Shown piece by piece: positions 17,601 through 26,257 of a stretch of DNA of 64,000 nucleotides. The translations under genes and the position numbers were made by a program. The stretch is from NCBI RefSeq assembly GCF_019090165.1, contig NZ_JAHRIB010000152.1, forward strand, positions 62,001 to 126,000. The letters run 5' to 3'. Each line of letters begins with the position of its first letter. Position 1 is the stretch's first letter. The DNA comes from Streptomyces sp. BV286 (GTDB lineage Bacteria > Actinomycetota > Actinomycetes > Streptomycetales > Streptomycetaceae). The notes beneath the pieces were generated by a model. It did not search any database. It saw nothing but the letters and a program-made list of their open reading frames with translations, and was not told the origin of the DNA.

Positions 17601-18668
17601 TCATCGCTCCAGCGGGTTGTTCCGGGCGGGTCCGCCCGCCGCCTCCTGAGCCGACTCGTTCGTCACGGGACGCGCGGTGGCCAGGCCCGCGAGCAGACCC
17701 GCGCCCGCCGTGACCGTAGTGAAGCTCAAGGCGTTGCCGACCGTGGCGATCGCGGCCAGTGCCGTCAGCGCCGCGCCCGCCGTGAGGACGACCGGGGTGG
17801 GGCGCGGCGACCTCCACAGCGCGTACAGGATCCAGCAGAACACCGCGGCGAGCAGGACGAGGCCCGGAACACCCTGCTCGGCGGCCTGCTGGAGCGGAGC
17901 CGAGTGGGGTCTTCCGTCGGGCAGCAGCGACTGCGCGACGGTCGGGCTGAGCTCCGCGAAGCGTCCGGGGCCGACGCCCAGCCCCGGTTCACGGCCCGCC
18001 ATGTCGAGCGCGTCGTGCCACAGCAGCACCCGGTGCTGGGTGAGCTGTCCCTCCAGGGACACGGTCAGGCCGTCCGGCAGCGCGTCCTGTGCTGTCGCCC
18101 AGGTGGCCCCGGTGACCAGGAGCACGGCGAGCGCGAGACCGCCAAGACCCACGGCACGGCGGCGCATCCGGTCGGCGGCGAGCGAGCAGAGCAGCACTCC
18201 CAGGCAGGCCACGAATCCCGCCGTCGAACCCAGCAGGGCCGCGGCGACCGCGATACCCGCGGCCAGCAGCCGCAGCCCGATCCGCAGCCCCGGCGGGCGG
18301 GCCGCCCAGGCCGCGCAGCACGCGGCGCCCGCCGAGAGGGTCAGCAGCGCCGCGGTCGCGCCGGTCTGTCCCAGCGGAGAGGTCACATGCGGGCCCGGAC
18401 CGATGTGCGGGGCGGCCACCGCAAGACCGAGTCCGGCGAAAGCACCCGCGCAGGGTGCGGCGACCGGCATCAGTTCGCCGCAGATCCGTCCCGAGGCGTA
18501 ACCGGCGGCCACGGCGAGCACCGCGAGCAGGACCCCCTCGGGCCGCCCGCCGTGTGCCGCGGCGGCGATCAGGGACCAGGCGGCGCAGGCGCCGAGCACG
18601 ACGACACCCGTCGCGTCCGACGCGCTGCGTCTCTCGTGTGCCGACGCCGGACCGGCCGTCGAAGCCAT
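17601..18668 (-). CDS. O-antigen ligase/polymerase-like membrane protein (Wzy_C)
   Basis: 355 residues, about ten membrane spans with short loops. The long extracytoplasmic loop near 230-290 carries LLWHDALDMAGREPGLGVGPGRF and DGRPHSAPLQQAAEQGVPG. These are the conserved Arg/His region of the O-antigen ligase/WaaL-type polymerase family, which transfers or polymerises lipid-linked glycans outside the membrane. Gram-positive relatives act on wall polymers or exopolysaccharides. ATG at 18668 is the most likely start; GGGGTGGG lies upstream. No glycan cluster is adjacent, so the substrate is unknown. Confidence 0.82.
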   Translation of the reverse strand: MASTAGPASAHERRSASDATGVVVLGACAAWSLIAAAAHGGRPEGVLLAVLAVAAGYASGRICGELMPVAAPCAGAFAGLGLAVAAPHIGPGPHVTSPLGQTGATAALLTLSAGAACCAAWAARPPGLRIGLRLLAAGIAVAAALLGSTAGFVACLGVLLCSLAADRMRRRAVGLGGLALAVLLVTGATWATAQDALPDGLTVSLEGQLTQHRVLLWHDALDMAGREPGLGVGPGRFAELSPTVAQSLLPDGRPHSAPLQQAAEQGVPGLVLLAAVFCWILYALWRSPRPTPVVLTAGAALTALAAIATVGNALSFTTVTAGAGLLAGLATARPVTNESAQEAAGGPARNNPLER

Positions 18669-18875
18669 CCCAGTGGATCCCACCCCGACGCCCCCCGACC
18701 TGTGACGGACCCCGACCGTCCGGCCGGAAACGGCCCGTACGCCAGAGGCTCCGGCACACCGTAACGGGTGATGCGCCGCTTTGTGGACGAGTTGGGCAGA
18801 AACGATGCGGCAGGTGTGGGGGTGCGGTCGCCCGGGGGCCGAGGGCCGCGCTGTCGGCGCCTCGGTCACGCGCCG

Positions 18876-18881
18876 TACACT
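18876..18881 (+). promoter_or_regulatory. -10 hexamer TACACT, leaderless start
   Basis: TACACT ends 6 bases before the GTG at 18888. No Shine-Dalgarno is present, and transcription is predicted to begin at the start codon. Confidence 0.5.
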
Positions 18882-18887
18882 CCCGGA

Positions 18888-20501
18888 GTGACCGTCACAG
18901 CTACCTCCGTAGACGAGCCGGAACAGCTCGAACCGCAGGCCCGGCCCGTTTCCCGCATGGTCCGGTCGGCGCGACGGCTCGTTCCGGCCGCCGCCGCGGC
19001 ACTCTCCGGGGTGCTGCTGTACGTCAGTTTTCCGCCGCGCACCCTGTGGTGGCTGGCGTTGCCGGCCTTCGCGGTCCTCGGCTGGTGTCTGCGCGGCCGC
19101 ACCTGGAAGGCGGCCCTCGGTCTCGGTTACCTCTTCGGCCTCGGTTTCCTGCTGCCGCTGCTCGTGTGGACCGGTGTAGAGGTCGGGCCCGGACCGTGGC
19201 TGGCGCTCGTCGTCATCGAGGCGGTGTACGTCGCCCTCGTGGGCGCCGGGATCGCGGCCGTGTCGAAACTGCCCGGCTGGCCGGTGTGGGCGGCCGCCCT
19301 GTGGATCGCCGGTGAGGCGGCACGCGCGCGTGCGCCGTTCGGCGGCTTCCCCTGGGGCAAGATCGCCTTCGGCCAGGCGGACGGGGTCTTCCTGCCGCTC
19401 GCGGCCGTGGGCGGCACACCCGTGCTCGGGTTCGCGGTCGTCCTGTGCGGCTTCGGCCTGTACGAAACCGTCCGGCTGGGCCTCGAAACGCGGCGCACCC
19501 GTGTCGTACGCCGTGGGGCCGCCGCAGTGGCCCTGCTCAGCTTCGTCCTCCCGGTGCTGGGCGCCTTCGCCGCGCGTCCCCTGGTCAGCGACCGGGCCGA
19601 GGACGGCACCGCGACCGTCGCCGTCATCCAGGGCAACGTGCCGCGCGCGGGGCTCGACTTCAACTCACAGCGGCGCGCCGTCCTCGATCACCACGCGCGC
19701 GAGACTGAGCGCCTCGCCGCGCGCGTCAAGGCGGGCGAGGTCGCCCGGCCCGACTTCGTGCTGTGGCCCGAGAACTCCTCCGACATCGATCCGTTCCGCA
19801 ATCCCGACGCCTACGCCGTGATCGACAAGGCGGCCCGTGCGATCGGCGCTCCCATCTCCGTCGGCGGCGTCGTGGAGAAGAACGGCAAGCTCTACAACGA
19901 GCAGATCCTGTGGGACCCGGCGAAGGGTCCCGGCGCGACCTACGACAAGCGGCAGGTCCAGCCGTTCGGCGAGTACCTCCCGATGCGCTCGCTCATCGGC
20001 GCCATCAACGACAACTGGACGTCCATGGTCCGCCAGGACTTCAGCCGGGGCAGCAAGCCCGGCGTGTTCACCATGGCGGGCACCGAGGTCGGCCTCGCGA
20101 CCTGCTACGAGGCGGCCTTCGACTGGGCCGTGCGCGACACCGTCACGCACGGCGCCCAGATGATCTCCGTACCGAGCAACAACGCCACGTTCGACCGCAG
20201 CGAGATGACCTACCAGCAGCTCGCCATGTCCCGCATCCGGGCCGTCGAGCACAGCCGTACCGTCACCGTCCCGGTGACCAGCGGGGTCAGCGCCGTGATC
20301 ATGCCGGACGGGAGGATCACGCAGCGTACCGGCATGTTCGTGGCGGACTCGCTCGTGCAGAAGGTGCCGCTTCGGTCCTCCGAGACCCCGGCCACGCGCG
20401 TCGGGATCGCGCCCGAGATGCTGTTGGTGCTGATCGCCGCGGGCGGGCTCGGCTGGGCGGTCTCGTCAGCCGTGCGCGGGCGACGCGCCGGCGGCGAGTA
20501 G
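18888..20501 (+). CDS. lnt: apolipoprotein N-acyltransferase
   Basis: 537 residues. The enzyme acylates the N-terminal cysteine of lipoproteins, using a phospholipid as donor, on the outer face of the membrane. Six N-terminal spans (about 20-225) precede the extracytoplasmic nitrilase-like domain (about 235-500). Its triad is visible: Glu295 in LWPENSS, Lys354 in TYDKRQVQPFGEYLP, and Cys406 in ATCYEAAF. A final span closes the protein. Streptomyces have Lnt homologues despite being Gram-positive. The GTG start follows TACACT-N6, so the mRNA is probably leaderless. Divergent from the ligase-like gene. Confidence 0.93.
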   Translation: MTVTATSVDEPEQLEPQARPVSRMVRSARRLVPAAAAALSGVLLYVSFPPRTLWWLALPAFAVLGWCLRGRTWKAALGLGYLFGLGFLLPLLVWTGVEVGPGPWLALVVIEAVYVALVGAGIAAVSKLPGWPVWAAALWIAGEAARARAPFGGFPWGKIAFGQADGVFLPLAAVGGTPVLGFAVVLCGFGLYETVRLGLETRRTRVVRRGAAAVALLSFVLPVLGAFAARPLVSDRAEDGTATVAVIQGNVPRAGLDFNSQRRAVLDHHARETERLAARVKAGEVARPDFVLWPENSSDIDPFRNPDAYAVIDKAARAIGAPISVGGVVEKNGKLYNEQILWDPAKGPGATYDKRQVQPFGEYLPMRSLIGAINDNWTSMVRQDFSRGSKPGVFTMAGTEVGLATCYEAAFDWAVRDTVTHGAQMISVPSNNATFDRSEMTYQQLAMSRIRAVEHSRTVTVPVTSGVSAVIMPDGRITQRTGMFVADSLVQKVPLRSSETPATRVGIAPEMLLVLIAAGGLGWAVSSAVRGRRAGGE

Positions 20502-20555
20502 CCGTACGCCGGACGGGTGAGCACGGAACACGGCGAGGCGGCCGGACAGGACGGT

Positions 20556-20561
20556 TAGGGT
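20556..20561 (+). promoter_or_regulatory. -10 hexamer TAGGGT, leaderless start
   Basis: TAGGGT ends 6 bases before the ATG at 20568. The same hexamer and spacing precede the dehydrogenase gene at 21102. Confidence 0.55.
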
Positions 20562-20567
20562 CGGTTC

Positions 20568-21041
20568 ATGGCTACCCCTGACTTCATCCGTACGATCCGG
20601 GCCACCGCGGGCCAGCAGTTGCTCTGGCTTCCCGGCGTCACCGCCGTCGTCTTCGACGACGCGGGCAGAGTGCTGCTCGGCCGTCGAGCCGACACGGGCA
20701 AGTGGGCGGTCATCGCCGGGATGTCGGACCCGGGGGAGCAGCCCGCGGTCTGCGCCGTCCGGGAGGTGTACGAGGAGACGGGCGTGCGGTGCGTCGCCGA
20801 GCGCGTGGTGCTCGTACAGGCGCTGAAGCCGACGACCTACCCCAACGGCGACGTGTGCCAGTTCATGGACATCACCATCCGGTGCCGTGCCGTCGGCGGT
20901 GAGGCCCGGGTCAACGACGACGAGTCGCTGGAGGTCGCCTGGTTCGACGTGGACGCCCTGCCGGAGCTGAACGAGCACGGCCTCTTCCGGATCAAGCAGG
21001 CACTGTCCGACGAGCCCACATGGTTCGAGACCATGACCTGA
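20568..21041 (+). CDS. Nudix hydrolase
   Basis: 157 residues. A complete Nudix box, GX5EX7REUXEEXGU, spans GMSDPGEQPAVCAVREVYEETG starting near residue 51 (Gly, Glu and the REVYEETG helix all intact), so Mg2+-dependent hydrolysis of a nucleoside-diphosphate-linked substrate is expected. The substrate cannot be read from sequence. Its leaderless promoter makes it independent of lnt, 66 bases upstream. Cytoplasmic. Confidence 0.9.
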   Translation: MATPDFIRTIRATAGQQLLWLPGVTAVVFDDAGRVLLGRRADTGKWAVIAGMSDPGEQPAVCAVREVYEETGVRCVAERVVLVQALKPTTYPNGDVCQFMDITIRCRAVGGEARVNDDESLEVAWFDVDALPELNEHGLFRIKQALSDEPTWFETMT

Positions 21042-21089
21042 GGGCGAACTGTGTGTGGTGACCACATCGGTCAGGTCGGGGCCGCTCCC

Positions 21090-21095
21090 TAGGGT
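21090..21095 (+). promoter_or_regulatory. -10 hexamer TAGGGT, leaderless start
   Basis: TAGGGT ends 6 bases before the ATG at 21102. No Shine-Dalgarno is present. Confidence 0.55.
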
Positions 21096-21101
21096 CGGAC
21101 C

Positions 21102-21902
21102 ATGACCGCGCGCAGCGTCCTCGCAGGCCCCCACGCCCTCTCCCTCGACCTCGGCGGCCGTACCGCCCTCGTCACCGGCGCCGCGGGCGGCATCGGCCGC
21201 GCGTGCGCGCTGCGGCTCGCCGCGGCCGGTGCGAAGGTGCGGGCGGTCGACCGGCGGGCCGAGGGCCTGGAGACACTCGTCGAACAGGCCCGTGGCCTCG
21301 CGGGCACCGTCGAGCCGCACGTCCTGGACCTCACCGACCTGGACGCGGCGGAGTCCGCCGCGGCGGGCACCGACGTCCTCGTCAACAACGCCGGACTGCA
21401 ACTCGTCCGGCCCATCGAGGAGTTCCCGCCCGACACCTTCCACACCGTGCTGACCGTGATGCTGGAGGCCCCGTTCCGGCTCATCCGCGGGGCGTTGCCG
21501 CACATGTACGGCCAGGGGTGGGGCCGCATCGTCAATGTGTCCTCCGTCCATGGGCTCCGCGCCTCTGCTTTCAAGTCGGCCTATGTGGCGGCGAAACACG
21601 GGCTGGAGGGTCTCTCCAAGACAGCGGCCCTGGAGGGCGCTCCCCACGGAGTCACCTCGAACTGTGTGAACCCGGCCTATGTGCGCACGCCACTGGTCGA
21701 GAAGCAGCTCGCCGACCAGGCAGCCGCCCACGGCATACCGCGCGAGAGGGTGCTGACCGAGGTCCTGCTGCAGGACAGCGCCGTCAAGCGCCTCATCGAA
21801 CCGGAAGAGGTGGCCGAGGCCGTGGCATACCTGTGCAGCCCGCCCGCCTCCTTCGTCACCGGCACCTCCCTGGTGCTCGACGGCGGCTGGACGGCGCACT
21901 GA
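21102..21902 (+). CDS. 3-hydroxybutyrate dehydrogenase (SDR)
   Basis: 266 residues. The classical SDR fold shows the NAD loop TGAAGGIG (25-32), NNAG (95-98), and catalytic Ser147/148, Tyr161 and Lys165. The segments VSSVHGLRASAFKSAYVAAKHG and IEEFPPDTF match D-3-hydroxybutyrate dehydrogenases, which oxidise 3-hydroxybutyrate to acetoacetate with NAD+. The C-terminus VTGTSLVLDGGWTAH is also typical. The next gene is a PucR/GAF regulator and a convergent transporter follows, which suggests a catabolic locus. The mRNA is probably leaderless. Confidence 0.88.
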   Translation: MTARSVLAGPHALSLDLGGRTALVTGAAGGIGRACALRLAAAGAKVRAVDRRAEGLETLVEQARGLAGTVEPHVLDLTDLDAAESAAAGTDVLVNNAGLQLVRPIEEFPPDTFHTVLTVMLEAPFRLIRGALPHMYGQGWGRIVNVSSVHGLRASAFKSAYVAAKHGLEGLSKTAALEGAPHGVTSNCVNPAYVRTPLVEKQLADQAAAHGIPRERVLTEVLLQDSAVKRLIEPEEVAEAVAYLCSPPASFVTGTSLVLDGGWTAH

Positions 21903-21960
21903 GCGTGAGTTGTCCACAGGGCTGGTCAGGCTGTCGGTGCGACGGGTAATCCTGGTGGAC

Positions 21961-23895
21961 ATGTCTCGCGATCATCTGCAGTCGGCCGGGCGCTCCGAGG
22001 CGAGCGCGGAGGCGCCGTTCCTGGAGCTGCTGGCCAGGGGCGCGTCCGCCGACGCCTATGAGCAGCCCGTGCTGCTCGCCCGCGCGGACGGCCTGGCGCC
22101 CGGCCGTATCGCCGCTCTGGAGCACGCCAAGCTGCTCGCCCTGCGCGTGCGCTCCGAGATGGAGGGCCGCCGCAGACGCGAGGCCGAGCTGTCCGCGCTC
22201 TTCGAGACGGCGCACGACCTGGCGGGGCTGCGCGACCTCGACGCCGTGCTCCGGGCGATCGTGCAGCGCGCCCGCTCACTGCTGAGCACGGACATCGCGT
22301 ACCTCAGCCTGAACGACCCGGCCAAGGGCGACACGTACATGCGGGTCACCGAGGGTTCGGTCGCGGCGCGCTTCCAGCAGCTGCGGCTGGGCATGGGTGA
22401 AGGACTCGGCGGGCTCGTCGCCCAGACGGCCCGCCCGTACGTCACCGACGACTACTTCCGGGACGACCGCTTCCAGCACACCCTGACGATCGACGCGGGT
22501 GTGCGGGACGAGGGACTGGTGGCGATCCTCGGCGTGCCCCTGACGCTCGGACCGCAGGTCATCGGCGTGCTCTTCGCCGCCGACCGTCGTGCGCGGGTCT
22601 TCGAACGGGAGGAGATCGCGCTGCTCGGTTCGTTCGCGGCCCTCGCGGCCGCCGCCATCGACGCCGCGAACCTGCTCACCGAGACCCGGGAGGCACTGGC
22701 GGACCTGGAGCGGGCCAACGAGATCATCCGGGACCGCAGCGGGGTGATCGAGCGTGCCTCGGACGTCCACGACCGGCTGGCCGAGCTGGTCCTGCGGGGC
22801 GGCGGCGTCCACGACGTCTCAGCCGCGGTCTCGCAGGTCCTCGACGGCACCGTGCGCTTCGCCGACGCGGGGGCCGCGCCCGGTGACGCACTGGAGGTGT
22901 CACGAGCCGAAGGACACGCCGTCCGCCATGGGGACGACTGGGTCGCGGCGGTCGCCGCCGGCGGCGAGCTGCTCGGCGCACTGGTGCTGCGCGGGCATCC
23001 GGGCCTCGACCCCGTCGACCAGCGCACCCTGGAGCGGGCCGCGATGGTCACCTCGCTCCTGCTGCTCGCCCGGCGTTCGGCCGCCGAGGCCGAACAGCGC
23101 GTCCGCGGCGAGCTGCTGGACGACCTGCTCGACGCCCGGGACCGTGACCCGCGGCTGCTGCGCGAGCGCGCCGCCCGGCTCGACGCGGACCTCGACGCCC
23201 TGCACGTGGTGCTGGCCGCCCGCCTGGACATCGTGGCCGCGGACGCCGACCAGGAGGCCGCCGCCCGGCGAAGGCTGTGGTCCGCGGCGTCCCACCTGGC
23301 CGCGACCCGGCACGGACTCGCCGCGGCACGCGACGGCGGCACCGTCCTGCTGCTGCCGCTGGGTCCCGGCGACACCGCGACGGACCTGGCCCGCCGCGCG
23401 GCCAGGGACCTGGGCACCGCCGTCCACGAGGCGGTCACCGTCGGCGCCTCCGCGCCCGTCCGGGACCTCGCCGTCCATCCGGAGAGGGCCGCCGAGGCCT
23501 ATGCCGAGGTGCAGCGGTGCCTCGACGCGTTGCGGCTCCTCGGCCGCACCGGGGACGGCGCCGCCGCCGAGGACTTCGGGTTCCTGGGACTGCTGCTGGC
23601 CGGCAGCAGGGACATCTCCGGCTTCGTCGAACGCACCATCGGCCAGGTCGTGGCGTACGACGCGAAGCGCGGCACGGATCTCCTGCACACCCTCGAGGCG
23701 TACTTCGCGTGCGGATCGAGCCCGGCGCGCACCAAGGACGAGCTGCACGTCCACGTCAACACGGTCGCGCAGCGCCTGGAAAGAGTGGGACGGCTGCTCG
23801 GTCCCGAGTGGCAGAGCCCGGCCCGCGTCCTGGAGATCCAACTCGCCCTGCGCCTGCACCGGTTGTCGTCCACGGCGTCTTCGGGACGGCACTGA
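21961..23895 (+). CDS. PucR-family transcriptional regulator with GAF domain
   Basis: 644 residues. A short N-terminal region leads to a GAF sensor (about 75-225) with YVTDDYFRDDRF. A helical linker (about 230-260) precedes a CdaR/GGDEF-like domain and the PucR C-terminal HTH (about 575-640: DLLHTLEAYFACGSSPARTKDEL then HVNTVAQRLERVG). Family members activate catabolic genes in response to a metabolite. It sits 58 bases after the dehydrogenase gene, with GGTGGAC before its ATG, so it may share the transcript. The obvious targets are the dehydrogenase and the transporter facing it. Confidence 0.9.
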   Translation: MSRDHLQSAGRSEASAEAPFLELLARGASADAYEQPVLLARADGLAPGRIAALEHAKLLALRVRSEMEGRRRREAELSALFETAHDLAGLRDLDAVLRAIVQRARSLLSTDIAYLSLNDPAKGDTYMRVTEGSVAARFQQLRLGMGEGLGGLVAQTARPYVTDDYFRDDRFQHTLTIDAGVRDEGLVAILGVPLTLGPQVIGVLFAADRRARVFEREEIALLGSFAALAAAAIDAANLLTETREALADLERANEIIRDRSGVIERASDVHDRLAELVLRGGGVHDVSAAVSQVLDGTVRFADAGAAPGDALEVSRAEGHAVRHGDDWVAAVAAGGELLGALVLRGHPGLDPVDQRTLERAAMVTSLLLLARRSAAEAEQRVRGELLDDLLDARDRDPRLLRERAARLDADLDALHVVLAARLDIVAADADQEAAARRRLWSAASHLAATRHGLAAARDGGTVLLLPLGPGDTATDLARRAARDLGTAVHEAVTVGASAPVRDLAVHPERAAEAYAEVQRCLDALRLLGRTGDGAAAEDFGFLGLLLAGSRDISGFVERTIGQVVAYDAKRGTDLLHTLEAYFACGSSPARTKDELHVHVNTVAQRLERVGRLLGPEWQSPARVLEIQLALRLHRLSSTASSGRH

Positions 23896-23922
23896 CCCCC
23901 GCACGCACGGGGCGTACGGGGG
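23896..23922. terminator. hairpin between convergent regulator and transporter
   Basis: CCCCCG (23896-23901) pairs with CGGGGG (23917-23922) across a 15-base loop, directly after the regulator's stop. It could serve either strand. No T-run. Confidence 0.3.
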
Positions 23923-23943
23923 CCGGGTCCGACGCACACCGCC

Positions 23944-25350
23944 TCAGACGGCAGGGGCGTCCGCGGCGTGAGCCGACTCCTTCGAGGCCTGCCCGTGGGG
24001 CGGCTCGGACTCGCCCTGCGCGTCGACGTCCGCGAGGTCGCGGTGCCGGGTCTCCTTGGCCACTCCGACCGCTATCAGTGTCAGCACCACGGCCCCGATC
24101 ACGTACAGGGCGATCGGAGTCGAGCTGTCGTAGTCCGCCAGCAGCGCGGTCGCGATGAGCGGCGCGGGCGCGCCCGCCGCGACCGAGGAGAACTGCGCGC
24201 CGATCGAGGCACCGGAGTAGCGCATGCGGGTCGCGAACATCTCCGAGAAGAAGGCGGCCTGCGGGGCGTACATGGCTCCGTGCAGGACCAGGCCCACGGT
24301 CACGGCGAGGACCAGGTTCCCGAAGCTCCCGGTGTCGATGAGCGAGAAGAACGGGAACATCCACAGGCCGACGCCGGCGGCACCCAGCAGATACACCGGC
24401 CGTCGGCCGATCCGGTCGGACAGAGCGCCCCAGGCCGGGATCGCGGCGAAGTGCACCGCGGACGCGATGAGCACCGCGTTCAGCGCGGTCTGTTTGGACA
24501 GGCCGGTCGACGTGGTGGCGTACACGAGGATGAAGGCGGTGATCACGTAGTAGCTGATGTTCTCCGCCATGCGGGCGCCCATCGCGATCAGGACGTCCCG
24601 CCAGTGGTACCGCAGCACAGACACCAGCGGCAGCTTCTCGGCGGCTCCGCCCCGGGCCGCCTTGCGGGCCTCGGCCTGGGCCAGGGCCTCCTTGAAAACC
24701 GGCGATTCATCGACAGAGAGACGAATCCACAATCCGACGATCACGAGCACGCCCGACAACAGGAAGGGAATGCGCCAGCCCCAGGAGGTGAAGGCGGCGT
24801 CGGAGAGTACGGCGGTGAGCAGTGACAGCACACCCGTCGCCAGCAACTGCCCGGCGGGCGCCCCGGTCTGCGGCCACGAGGCCCAGAACCCGCGCCGCCG
24901 CGCGTCCCCGTGTTCCGAGACCAGCAGGACGGCGCCGCCCCACTCCCCGCCCAGCGCGAAGCCCTGTACGAGGCGCAGCACGGTCAGCAGCACGGGGGCC
25001 GCCGTACCGATGGTCGCGTGGGTGGGCAGCAGCCCGATCGCGAAGGTCGCCCCGCCCATCAACAGCAGGCTCAGGACCAGGAGTTTCTTGCGCCCGAGCC
25101 GGTCGCCGTAGTGCCCGAAGACGAGCGCCCCGACCGGCCGGGCCGCGAAGCCCACGGCGTACGTCAGAAAAGACAGCAGAGTGCCGACGAGCGGGTCGGA
25201 GCCCGGGAAGAACAGCTTGTTGAAGACGAGCGCGGCGGCGGAACCGTAGAGGAAGAAGTCGTACCACTCGATGGTGGTGCCGATGAGGGACGCGGCGACG
25301 ATGCGCTTGAGACTGGCGGGAGGTGGGGGAGCGGTTGCTGCGGAGGTCAT
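23944..25350 (-). CDS. MFS transporter, metabolite:H+ symporter (MHS) family
   Basis: 468 residues, 12 predicted spans. The N-terminus has LIGTTIEWYDFFLYGSAAAL and GHYGDRLGRKKLLVLSLL, and LRLVQGFALGGEWGGAVLL follows. These are hallmarks of MHS symporters such as ProP, KgtP and ShiA, which take up small organic acids or zwitterions with protons. The long N- and C-terminal cytoplasmic tails are family-typical. Convergence with the PucR and dehydrogenase genes suggests import of 3-hydroxybutyrate or a related acid (inferred). GGAAG precedes the ATG at 25350. Confidence 0.9.
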   Translation of the reverse strand: MTSAATAPPPPASLKRIVAASLIGTTIEWYDFFLYGSAAALVFNKLFFPGSDPLVGTLLSFLTYAVGFAARPVGALVFGHYGDRLGRKKLLVLSLLLMGGATFAIGLLPTHATIGTAAPVLLTVLRLVQGFALGGEWGGAVLLVSEHGDARRRGFWASWPQTGAPAGQLLATGVLSLLTAVLSDAAFTSWGWRIPFLLSGVLVIVGLWIRLSVDESPVFKEALAQAEARKAARGGAAEKLPLVSVLRYHWRDVLIAMGARMAENISYYVITAFILVYATTSTGLSKQTALNAVLIASAVHFAAIPAWGALSDRIGRRPVYLLGAAGVGLWMFPFFSLIDTGSFGNLVLAVTVGLVLHGAMYAPQAAFFSEMFATRMRYSGASIGAQFSSVAAGAPAPLIATALLADYDSSTPIALYVIGAVVLTLIAVGVAKETRHRDLADVDAQGESEPPHGQASKESAHAADAPAV

Positions 25351-25496
25351 GGGCGCCACTTCCGGACGGTTGCGGGGACGTGTACGTGTCGGCACACCGT
25401 AGAAACCGGCAGGTCAGGCAAACATGTGGTGGGACAACATAGTTCGGAGCGTGAGTGCGTGTGACCACCATGCCCGCTCGCGGAGAGATGCTCAGT

Positions 25497-25557
25497 GCAC
25501 CTCAAGGTGCCCGCCTCACGCATCTGATGGCTCGTACCGGGCGGTGATCGCTACGCT
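25497..25557 (+). promoter_or_regulatory. candidate promoter/operator of the kinase unit
   Basis: A perfect inverted repeat GCACCT-CA-AGGTGC (25497-25510) lies upstream of a -10-like TACGCT (25552-25557). The first gene of the kinase unit starts 33 bases after the hexamer. No good -35 is seen. The repeat could be an operator or a hairpin. Confidence 0.35.
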
Positions 25558-25589
25558 GGGAGCGGTCCATGCCTGGGAGGGAGCTGGCC

Positions 25590-26252
25590 ATGTCGTTCAG
25601 CTACTACGTGTACGTCAGCGACAGCAAGGTCAACATGCTGTTGCCGCAGATCGACCCCAGGGGCGGAGCGAAGCGCACGACGGAACTGGGCGTGAACCTC
25701 TCGGTGTTGTCGGCGAGGCGGACGACCGAGAGCCCGTCCGACGACCGGATCGGCCGGCTGGAGACCGTTGTCGGGTACCTGCGCGACCACGGTGATCTCG
25801 GCTCGGTGGACGAGCCGGGTCAGTTCTTCTGGGGGTTGCTGCCGATGCGCTGGGGAGCGTTCCCCGGCGATCCCACGTCCTCGCTGGTGTTCTTCGGCGG
25901 GCGGAGCGAGGACACCGTCGTCGGGCTGGGCGGCTCGTACCGGCACGTCTGCGACTCCGTCCCGGACGCCGAGGCGCACGGGGTGGGGCGCTCGATGATG
26001 TCGTCGATGCTCGACGGGCTGGGAGCCACGTCGGACCTGGAGGACGAGTACGTCGCCGACGCGGTGGACGGCGACCTCGACCGGGCCGACCGCGCCGCGC
26101 TCGCCCGGGTGCAGGGCGCCGTGGCGAGCCTGCGCTGGCCGGCGCAGAACGTCGAGTTCGTGGCCAAGCGACTGCTGCACGGGGACAGGCCGGACGGCAC
26201 GGCCGGGTCGGTGCTGCTCGGGACGCCGGTGTACGTCGCCATCGTCGACTGA
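25590..26252 (+). CDS. hypothetical protein, first gene of kinase-WD40 unit
   Basis: 220 residues, soluble; function not recognised. It starts MSFSYYVYVSDSKVNMLLPQ and has a predicted alpha/beta pattern with LFWG-like segments (QFFWGLLPMRWGAF, SLVFFGGRSEDTVVGLGGS), then an acidic helix and NVEFVAKRLLHG near the end. GGGAGG 9 bases before the ATG decides the start; the frame is open slightly upstream. The kinase follows 5 bases after the stop, so they are translated from one message. I recall similar actinomycete proteins as an unnamed DUF paired with kinases or other signalling proteins, but cannot confirm this. Confidence 0.75.
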   Translation: MSFSYYVYVSDSKVNMLLPQIDPRGGAKRTTELGVNLSVLSARRTTESPSDDRIGRLETVVGYLRDHGDLGSVDEPGQFFWGLLPMRWGAFPGDPTSSLVFFGGRSEDTVVGLGGSYRHVCDSVPDAEAHGVGRSMMSSMLDGLGATSDLEDEYVADAVDGDLDRADRAALARVQGAVASLRWPAQNVEFVAKRLLHGDRPDGTAGSVLLGTPVYVAIVD

Positions 26253-26257
26253 CGGCG

